Position numbers and translations under genes: made by a program. Below are positions 44,832-51,143 of a DNA stretch of 64,000 nucleotides, piece by piece. Under the pieces are notes generated by a model. It worked only from the letters and a program-made list of their open reading frames with translations. It did no database searches and was not told where the DNA came from. Source of the DNA: Actinocrinis sp035605935 (GTDB lineage: Bacteria > Actinomycetota > Actinomycetes > Streptomycetales > Catenulisporaceae); contig NZ_DATNGK010000169.1 of assembly GCF_035605935.1 (NCBI RefSeq), forward strand, positions 1 to 64,000, written 5' to 3'. Every line of letters begins with the position of its first letter. Position 1 is the stretch's first letter.

Positions 44832-46309
44832 GTGCACCGTCTCTGCTCGGCGGGGCGGACGGCGTACCGAACCATGCGTTTGCCACTGCCTACAGCCAAC
44901 CGCGTAGGCCTCTCTTAACAGACTGCACCAATCCGGACGCCGACTCGGCCGAACCTTCCGCCGACAGTCTCGACACTCCCCGTGCCCTCGATGCGGTCGA
45001 TCGCCTCGCGCTGAGCCTCGCGGACCTGTGCCGCAGCGCGGTGGATTCGCTGGCGATCGCCGCCGGGCTCGAAGCAGAGGGTTACAACGACCGGATCGCA
45101 GCTGAGAGGTTCGGCCTGCCGGACCTGTTCGCGCTCGCCGAGGAGTTGCATCGCCGGGTTCCTCGCGACCCGCACTCGCCGGATGCGTCCGACGATCAGC
45201 CGACCGTGACCGGCACGGCCCGCGCGATCTTGCGCGGTCTGCTGTTCACCGCGCCATCGCTGTGCGCCATGGCGTTCATGGTGAGCGATATGACTGGCCC
45301 TGCTCGCGCAGTCCTCGCCGTCGTGCAGGTGCTCGCCTGGGGCTACGGCCAGGGCGTCGCACACCTCGCCTACAGCCGGCTGAACAACGCGGACCGCGCC
45401 GGTGCCGCGCGTATTCTTCGCAACGGAACGCTATACGCACTGCTCGTTTCCACTTGGCTGCTCGGCGCGACGCAACTGGTTCTCGGTACCGCACTCACCG
45501 CGCTGCTACCAGCCGCGACCAGCCTTTGGTTCTGCCTCGCGGCCGTCCCAGCCCTCGTACTCGGCGCGGAGTTCGCGATGGCGGGCACGCTCATCCCGGC
45601 GATTTCCGGCGCGATCGCGGTGTGGCTCGGCGCCCCGCCCTACGCGGCACTCGCGGGCGCTCAGCTCTCGGCCGCCGCAACGGTGCTGTTCATGCTGCGG
45701 CTGACCCGCCACGGGACCGGCACCAGCCCGCGGTTGACGCAGCGTGAGCTGCGCGACTCGTCGCCGCACGTGCTCTCCGGTCTAGGCACCGGCGCGCTCA
45801 TCACGGTGGTCCTCGCCGGCCCGGTCGCGGCCGGTCAGGGGCTGGTCGCGCTGCACGCCGCGATCGTACTGACCCTGGGGATGGGCGCCGGCGAGTGGCA
45901 CGCGCGCTGGTACCAGCGGCAAGTGGGCGAGTTGCTGTCCACGTTGGCCGACCCCGCAGGCTTTCCTCCGCCCGCGACGCTGCTCTTACTCGGGGCGCTC
46001 ATCCGGCAGGCCGCGACCACCGCCGCGTTAGCCCTTACCGTCTACTACTTCTTCGATCGCGGCGACACCCGCGCCGCAGGGCTCTACTTCTTCGCGGTCG
46101 CCCTCGCTCCGGGCCTGCTCGCGGCGCTGTTCATGCGCGGCATCGAGGCGCGCGCCGTGCTGTGGCCCACCGCGATCGCGCTGGCCTCGACGCTCGTCGC
46201 CCTGCCGAGCCGCAACGCGGCGGTCCTGGCCGCTCTCGCCTTGGAGGCTTCGGTGCTGCTCGCGATTCGGGCCGCGGCCGTCACCGCGCGCCCGTGGGTG
46301 CACCTATGA
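44828..46309 (+). CDS. Polytopic membrane protein, candidate exopolysaccharide exporter in the PelG position
   Basis: 493-residue protein. About 140 N-terminal residues are hydrophilic and helical (LDAVDRLALSLADLCRSAVD, EGYNDRIAAERFGLPDLFAL), presumably cytosolic. The remainder holds about ten to twelve helices, for example GLLFTAPSLCAMAFMVSDM, AVLAVVQVLAWGYGQGVAHL, LYALLVSTWLLGATQLVLGT, TLLLLGALIRQAATTAALAL. PelG, the usual partner of PelF, is a Wzx/MOP-like exporter of about 450 residues with 12 helices; I see no decisive PelG motif, so this assignment rests on topology and 4-bp overlaps with both neighbours. Three TTA codons (Leu30, Leu387, Leu401) mark it, rare in this DNA. Confidence 0.75.
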   Translation: MSAPSLLGGADGVPNHAFATAYSQPRRPLLTDCTNPDADSAEPSADSLDTPRALDAVDRLALSLADLCRSAVDSLAIAAGLEAEGYNDRIAAERFGLPDLFALAEELHRRVPRDPHSPDASDDQPTVTGTARAILRGLLFTAPSLCAMAFMVSDMTGPARAVLAVVQVLAWGYGQGVAHLAYSRLNNADRAGAARILRNGTLYALLVSTWLLGATQLVLGTALTALLPAATSLWFCLAAVPALVLGAEFAMAGTLIPAISGAIAVWLGAPPYAALAGAQLSAAATVLFMLRLTRHGTGTSPRLTQRELRDSSPHVLSGLGTGALITVVLAGPVAAGQGLVALHAAIVLTLGMGAGEWHARWYQRQVGELLSTLADPAGFPPPATLLLLGALIRQAATTAALALTVYYFFDRGDTRAAGLYFFAVALAPGLLAALFMRGIEARAVLWPTAIALASTLVALPSRNAAVLAALALEASVLLAIRAAAVTARPWVHL

Positions 46310-47031
46310 CCCGTCACCCCATCGCTCGAGACCGGTCGCCCGCAGCTCCCATGCAACCGGTCCGATCGTTCCGACCGCTGCCGCGCTTCGCGGTCCCCGC
46401 TTACTTCAACCCCTTGTGGGATCCGGTCGGTTGGCAGGTCCTTGCCGCGCTCGGGCCTGCGCTGTCCTTCGCGATTCTCAATCCGGGCTCTGGCCCCGGG
46501 CAGGCAGTCGATCGCGGGTATATCGAACCGATCGCCGCGGTTCAGGCATCGGGTGGACGCGTTATCGGCTACGTAGATACTGGCTACGGAAAGCGCCCAA
46601 GCGTGTCCGTCCTGCGCGACGTGATGCGTTATCAGTCCTGGTACGGGCTACGCGGCGCGTTCCTCGATCAGGTCTCCAGCGGGCACGATCACCTCGCTCA
46701 CTACGGCCGAATCGCCGAAGCCGTGCGCCGCGCCGGAATGGACTTCGTCGTCCTGAACCCGGGCGTGACCCCCGATCCCGGATACGCCGAACTCGCGGAT
46801 GTGGTGGTCACCTTCGAGGGCTCCTGGGCCGCGTATCGTGATCATGCAGCGACTGACTGGACGGCAGACCATCCGGCCGAGCGCTTCTGTCACCTTGTGC
46901 ACAGCACGCCGACCGAGGAGGTATCTGCGGCGCAAAACACGGCGCGCGCACGCCACGTCGGAGCCTTCTACGTCACGGAACTAGGCGGAGCGAATCCATG
47001 GGGAAGCCTCAGCAGGCAGCTCGAGCAATAG
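46306..47031 (+). CDS. Spherulation-specific family 4 protein (GH135, Sph3-like)
   Basis: 241-residue TIM-barrel protein. FAVPAYFNPLWDPVGWQVLA, FAILNPGSGPGQAVDRGYIE, GRVIGYVDTGYGKRPSVSVL and GLRGAFLDQVSSGHDHLAHY are characteristic of spherulin-4-like glycoside hydrolases. Candidate catalytic residues are Asp121 (FLDQVSS) and Glu171 (VTFEGSW), matching the acidic pair of fungal Sph3, a galactosaminogalactan hydrolase needed for its synthesis. ATG 46306 overlaps the preceding stop by 4 bp. No signal peptide or membrane anchor is visible: MTRHPIARDRSPAAPMQPVR is hydrophilic, so it may act in the cytosol or be exported otherwise. Overlaps the next gene by 34 bp. Confidence 0.87.
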   Translation: MTRHPIARDRSPAAPMQPVRSFRPLPRFAVPAYFNPLWDPVGWQVLAALGPALSFAILNPGSGPGQAVDRGYIEPIAAVQASGGRVIGYVDTGYGKRPSVSVLRDVMRYQSWYGLRGAFLDQVSSGHDHLAHYGRIAEAVRRAGMDFVVLNPGVTPDPGYAELADVVVTFEGSWAAYRDHAATDWTADHPAERFCHLVHSTPTEEVSAAQNTARARHVGAFYVTELGGANPWGSLSRQLEQ

Positions 47032-47960
47032 GCTGCCGCGCAACGCGCCTCCGCTACGCATTCGCCGCGTCCTTAGCGGTTGCCCTTGCTGCGCTAAGCG
47101 CCTGCTCAACGCCCGTGTCTCCATCGCCTTCGGCCGCACAGAGTTCGCTGTCCTCGTCGCCGACTACCCCGCCCGATTCCTCGTCCGCTTCCGTGCCGTC
47201 ACCTCCCCCCGGCTCCTCCTCCGCCACGCCTGGAACCGTCTGGCAGCCCAAGCCCGGCCTCACCTGGCAGTGGCAGCTTTCCGGCACGGTCGACACGTCT
47301 GTCAACGCCCAGGTCTACGACATCGACGGAGGCGAGAACAGCGCCACGGTCGTCGCCACGCTGCACGCCGCCGGTCGCAAGGTGATCTGCTACGTCAATG
47401 CGGGAGCGTACGAGTCTTTCCGCGCCGACGCGAAGCGCTACCCCGCCGCGATCATCGGACAATCGAACGGCTGGCCCGGCGAACGCTGGCTGGACGTGCG
47501 GCAACTCAACGTCCTGCGCCCCATCCTCGCCGACCGGTTCAAGGCCTGCGCGCAGAAGGGCTTCGACGGTGTCGAGGCCGACAACGTGGACGGCTACCAC
47601 AACGACACCGGCTTCCCGCTGACCGCCGCGGACCAGCTGGCCTTCAACCACATGCTCGCCGACCTCGCCCACGCCGCCGGGCTGGCCATCGGCCTAAAGA
47701 ACGACCTCGACCAGATCCCGCAACTCGTCGCGGACTTCGACTTCGCGGTCAACGAGCAGTGCGCCGAATACTCGGAGTGCGACCTGCTCAAGCCGTTCAT
47801 TGCTGCCGGTAAGGCCGTCTTTCACGTCGAATACAACCTGCCGCTGACCGAGTTCTGCCGTGAGACGACCGCGCTCGGCCTGTCCTCGATGCGCAAAAAC
47901 CTGAGCCTCGACGCGCCGCGCTGGCCCTGCCAGACGGCCTCCGCACCGTCCAGCAGGTGA
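46998..47960 (+). CDS. Lipoprotein endo-alpha-1,4-polygalactosaminidase (GH114)
   Basis: 320-residue exported glycoside hydrolase. The signal peptide ends in a lipobox with Cys36 (AALSAC); a 45-residue Ser/Pro linker follows; the GH114 barrel begins WQPKPGLTWQWQLSG and continues VYDIDGGEN, VICYVNAGAYESFRADAKRY, IGQSNGWPGERWLDVRQL. The catalytic strand KGFDGVEADNVDGYHNDTGF carries Asp190, Glu193 and Asp195. GH114 enzymes cleave alpha-1,4-galactosamine polymers and degrade Pel and galactosaminogalactan. A TTA codon encodes Leu26 in the signal peptide. Last gene of the exopolysaccharide locus. Membrane-anchored, it could trim the nascent polymer outside the membrane. Confidence 0.9.
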   Translation: MGKPQQAARAIGCRATRLRYAFAASLAVALAALSACSTPVSPSPSAAQSSLSSSPTTPPDSSSASVPSPPPGSSSATPGTVWQPKPGLTWQWQLSGTVDTSVNAQVYDIDGGENSATVVATLHAAGRKVICYVNAGAYESFRADAKRYPAAIIGQSNGWPGERWLDVRQLNVLRPILADRFKACAQKGFDGVEADNVDGYHNDTGFPLTAADQLAFNHMLADLAHAAGLAIGLKNDLDQIPQLVADFDFAVNEQCAEYSECDLLKPFIAAGKAVFHVEYNLPLTEFCRETTALGLSSMRKNLSLDAPRWPCQTASAPSSR

Positions 47961-48188
47961 CTTGCGCATGCGGTGCTCGCCGCGGCCCAGCAGCACGTTG
48001 ATCCGGGCGTCACAGGTCGCGGTCCCGCTCGCGGACACTGGATCGAGCAGAGCGACGATTAAGAGTCCGGATCGCAGCATGCTGTCAATTCATCCGGCGG
48101 CCTAGTCTTTTGGCGCAGGGCGCGAGGGCGCATTGAAGCGCGTGCAGCTGGTCACGCCGCCTGGCCCACCGCACTCCCGGCGATGTCC

Positions 48189-49139
48189 TTAGTCCACGCT
48201 CTCCAACAGTTCGTCGGCCGCCGCGAACGGATCGAGCGCGCCCTCTACCACGCGGTCCGCCAGCGCCGCGATGCGCGAGTCGCCGTGCAGCGAACCGAAT
48301 TGGGAACGCAGCACCGCGAACGCGATCGCCTCGATCTCCGCGGCCGCGCGGGCTCGGCGGCGCACCGCGAGCTTTCCGGTCTCGGCCAGCCAAGCGCGGT
48401 GCTTCTCCAGCGCCTCGACCACCTCGCTGATGCCCTCGCCGCGCGCCGCGACGGTCTTGACGATCGGCGGGCGCCAGTCCCCGGCCTCGCGCCGCTCGCC
48501 GAGCGCGAGCATGTGGTTCAGCTCCCGCGCGGTCGCGTCGGCGCCGTCCCGGTCGGCCTTGTTCACCACGAACACGTCGCCGATCTCCAGGATCCCGGCC
48601 TTGGCCGCCTGGATCCCGTCGCCCATGCCCGGGGCGAGCAACACCACCGAGGTGTCCGCCGCCGAGGCGACTTCGACCTCTGACTGCCCGACGCCCACGG
48701 TCTCGACCAGGATCACCTCGCAGCCCGCCGCGTCGAGAACTCTCAGCGCCTGCGGGGTGGCCGCGGACAGGCCGCCGAGATGGCCCCGCGAGGCCATCGA
48801 CCGGATGTAGACCTCCGGGTCGGTCGCGTGCTCCTGCATCCGCACGCGGTCGCCGAGCAGCGCGCCGCCGGAGAAGGGCGAGGAGGGGTCGACCGCGAGA
48901 ACCCCGATCCGTTTGCCGCGTGCCCGGTACTCCGTGACCATCGCGCTCGTCGAGGTCGACTTGCCCACGCCCGGAGCGCCGGTCAGCCCGATGATGTACG
49001 CGTTGCCGGAGTGCGGGGCCAGGGTCGCCATCAGTTCCCGCAGCGCGGGCGAACCGTCCTCGACCATGGAGATCAGGCGAGCGACCGCGCGCGGGTCGCC
49101 TTTACGCGCGCGGTCCACCAAAGCAGGGACGTCAGTCAC
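48189..49139 (-). CDS. meaB: Methylmalonyl Co-A mutase-associated GTPase MeaB
   Basis: 316-residue G3E-family GTPase that gates cobalamin delivery to, and protects, B12-dependent acyl-CoA mutases. Walker A IGLTGAPGVGKSTSTSAMV (GAPGVGKS at residues 54-61), the SIMIBI motifs VLAVDPSSPFSGGALLGDR and VILVETVGVGQSEVEVA, and base specificity VVNKADRDGAD. Start at 49139. It lies in a minus-strand pair with the thiolase gene (68-bp gap). Its client could be the IcmA-like mutase at 23715 or a methylmalonyl-CoA mutase elsewhere. Confidence 0.95.
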   Translation of the reverse strand: MTDVPALVDRARKGDPRAVARLISMVEDGSPALRELMATLAPHSGNAYIIGLTGAPGVGKSTSTSAMVTEYRARGKRIGVLAVDPSSPFSGGALLGDRVRMQEHATDPEVYIRSMASRGHLGGLSAATPQALRVLDAAGCEVILVETVGVGQSEVEVASAADTSVVLLAPGMGDGIQAAKAGILEIGDVFVVNKADRDGADATARELNHMLALGERREAGDWRPPIVKTVAARGEGISEVVEALEKHRAWLAETGKLAVRRRARAAAEIEAIAFAVLRSQFGSLHGDSRIAALADRVVEGALDPFAAADELLESVD

Positions 49140-49207
49140 AACTCAAGACCCTATCCACGTCACCCTGCGTCGTCCTTGAGCCCTGCCTCTGCACCGTCTG
49201 CCTGGGC

Positions 49208-50398
49208 TCAGGCACGCTTCGGCACGGTAACGATCAGCGCGTCACCCTGGCCACCGCCACCGCACAGCGAGGCCGCGCCCGTGCCGCCCCCGCGCCGCTG
49301 GAGTTCGAGCGCGAGATGCAGCACCAGACGGGCGCCCGACATGCCGATCGGGTGGCCGAGCGCGATGGCGCCGCCGTTGACGTTGACCTTCTCCTCGCCG
49401 ACCCCGAGGTCGCGCATCGACTGGAGGCCGACCGCGGCGAACGCCTCGTTGATCTCGATGAGGTCGAGATCGTCGACTGTCAGCCCGGCCTTCGCCAGTG
49501 CCGCGTTGATCGCGTTGGACGGCTGCGAGTGCAGCGAGTTGTCCGGGCCGGCCACGATGCCGTGCGCACCGATCTCCGCCAGCCAGGTCAGGCCCAGTTC
49601 CTCGGCCTTCGCCTTCGACATCACCACGACCGCGGCCGCGCCATCGGAGATCGGGGAGGCGTTGCCCGCGGTGATCGTGCCGTCCTTGGTGAACGCCGGG
49701 CGCAGCCTGCCAAGGCTTTCCGCGGTGGTGTCCCCGCGCACGCCCTCGTCTTCCTTGACGACGATCGGGTCGCCCTTGCGCTGCGGGATCTCCACCGGGA
49801 CGATCTCGGCCTCGAAGATGCCGTTCTTCTGCGCGGCGGCCGCGCGCTGCTGGGACCGCGCGGCGAAATCGTCCTGCTCGGCCCGGCTAATGCCGAGCTT
49901 GCCGACATGCCGCTCGGTGGATTCGCCCATCGGGATGTGGTCGAAGGAGTCGGTCAGGCCGTCGTAGGCCATCGCGTCCAGGACCTCGATCGAGCCGTAC
50001 TTGTAGCCGGTGCGCGCGTTGGGCAGCAGGTGCGGCGCGTTCGTCATCGACTCCTGGCCGCCGGCGACCACGATCTCCACCTCGCCGGCCCGGATCAGCT
50101 GGTCGGCCAGGGCGATCGCGTCAAGCCCGGAGAGGCAGACCTTGTTGATGGACAGCGCGGGCACGTTGAGCGGGATGCCGGCCTTCACGGCGGCCTGGCG
50201 CGCCGGGATCTGCCCGGTTCCGGCCTGGAGCACCTGACCCATGATCACATAGTCGACTTGGTCGGCGGCGACCCCGGCCCGCGCCAAGGCGGCCTTGATC
50301 GCGAATCCACCGAGGTCGGCCCCGCTGAACGGGGTCAGCGCGCCGAGCAGTTTGCCCATCGGTGTGCGCGCTCCGGCGACAATGACAGAGCTGGCCAT
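49208..50398 (-). CDS. Acetyl-CoA C-acetyltransferase (thiolase)
   Basis: 396-residue biosynthetic-type thiolase condensing two acetyl-CoA to acetoacetyl-CoA. I start at ATG 50398 (MASSVIVAGARTPMGKLLGA), 11 nt after AGGAGG; an in-frame upstream codon at 50452 is not supported. Active-site residues: nucleophile Cys88 (NKVCLSGLDAIA), His349 (ALGHPIGMSGAR), Cys379 (SLCGGGGQGDALI), plus NEAFAAVGLQ. With Ccr and the epimerase it provides the entry steps of the ethylmalonyl-CoA pathway, or it serves fatty-acid breakdown. Divergent from mce. Confidence 0.95.
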   Translation of the reverse strand: MASSVIVAGARTPMGKLLGALTPFSGADLGGFAIKAALARAGVAADQVDYVIMGQVLQAGTGQIPARQAAVKAGIPLNVPALSINKVCLSGLDAIALADQLIRAGEVEIVVAGGQESMTNAPHLLPNARTGYKYGSIEVLDAMAYDGLTDSFDHIPMGESTERHVGKLGISRAEQDDFAARSQQRAAAAQKNGIFEAEIVPVEIPQRKGDPIVVKEDEGVRGDTTAESLGRLRPAFTKDGTITAGNASPISDGAAAVVVMSKAKAEELGLTWLAEIGAHGIVAGPDNSLHSQPSNAINAALAKAGLTVDDLDLIEINEAFAAVGLQSMRDLGVGEEKVNVNGGAIALGHPIGMSGARLVLHLALELQRRGGGTGAASLCGGGGQGDALIVTVPKRA

Positions 50399-50532
50399 GA
50401 TTCGGTACGCCTCCTGAGATGGCGGTCGAGTGTCGTCTTCGACACTATCCACAATTTAGCTACCCCCCAGTAGGGTCTAACAGTGTCGGCTTGACCACAG
50501 TGCCCGGAACCGGAATTTCGGTGGAGGAATCC

Positions 50533-50976
50533 ATGATCACTCGCATCGACCACATCGGCATCGCCTGCCGGGATCTCGACGCGAGCATCGAGTTCTACCG
50601 GAAGACATATGGCTTCGAGGTGGCGCACAGCGAGGTCAACGAGGAGCAGGGCGTGCGCGAGGCGATGCTCCGGATCAACGGCACCGACGACGGCGCGGCC
50701 TCCTACCTTCAACTGCTCGAGCCGGTCCGCGACGACTCGGCGATCGCGAAATACCTCGAAAAGCACGGCGAGGGGATCCATCACATCGCGTTCGGCACGC
50801 CCGACGTGGTGGCCACCACCGAAGCAGCGACGAGTACCGGCGTCCGCGCGCTATACGGAACCCCGCGCTGCGGTACGTCGAACTCCTCGATCAACTTCCT
50901 GCACCCGAAGGACTGCCACGGCGTGCTGACCGAGCTCGTTCAGGCGGCATCGCCGTCAGAGACAGACCGGCACTGA
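50533..50976 (+). CDS. mce: Methylmalonyl-CoA/ethylmalonyl-CoA epimerase
   Basis: 147-residue VOC-fold epimerase interconverting (2R)- and (2S)-methylmalonyl-CoA (and ethylmalonyl-CoA). ATG 50533 has GGAGGAATCC immediately upstream. Metal ligands by comparison with the propionibacterial enzyme: His7 (RIDHIGIA), Gln60 (YLQLLEP), His84 (IHHIAFG) and Glu134 (LTELVQ); spacings 53 and 50 match. Short N-terminal start MITRIDHIGIACRDLD is typical. Divergent from the thiolase gene, sharing a promoter region with AATTTAGC and CCCAGTAGGG features. A 16-bp tandem repeat spans its stop. Confidence 0.95.
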   Translation: MITRIDHIGIACRDLDASIEFYRKTYGFEVAHSEVNEEQGVREAMLRINGTDDGAASYLQLLEPVRDDSAIAKYLEKHGEGIHHIAFGTPDVVATTEAATSTGVRALYGTPRCGTSNSSINFLHPKDCHGVLTELVQAASPSETDRH

Positions 50977-51007
50977 GACAGACCAGCGCTAAGGCAGAGC
51001 AACGCTG
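50960..51007 (+). repeat. Three 16-bp tandem units across the mce stop codon
   Basis: AGACAGACCGGCACTG (50960), AGACAGACCAGCGCTA (50976), AGGCAGAGCAACGCTG (50992). The first is the coding end of mce; the units supply TGA (50974), TAA (50990) and TGA (51006), one stop in each of the three frames. Confidence 0.7.
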
Positions 51008-51069
51008 ACGTATACGGATCCCAATCGAGCCAACCCGCCCGGCTCGGTCCTCCGCCCTGTCGCCCACCC

Positions 51070-51138
51070 CCGATAGACTGTCCGGTCCTGCCTGAACCAG
51101 GTACAGGCGTGGTGGACCGCGTCCAAGTGTCCTATCGG
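51070..51138 (+). promoter_or_regulatory. Nested stem-loop leader covering the helD ribosome-binding site
   Basis: Three concentric stems: CCGATAG (51070-51076) with CTATCGG (51132-51138); CGGTCC (51083-51088) with GGACCG (51114-51119); GCCTG (51090-51094) with CAGGC (51104-51108). The outer right arm overlaps the GGAGG at 51137-51141 that precedes the helicase start, so folding would mask translation initiation. Confidence 0.55.
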
Positions 51139-51143
51139 AGGTC

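Noticed and set aside
51000..51143. Rifamycin-associated element upstream of the HelD-like gene
   Set aside because: The inverted repeat typical of such elements was not found; the symmetric DNA present is the nested leader hairpin instead.
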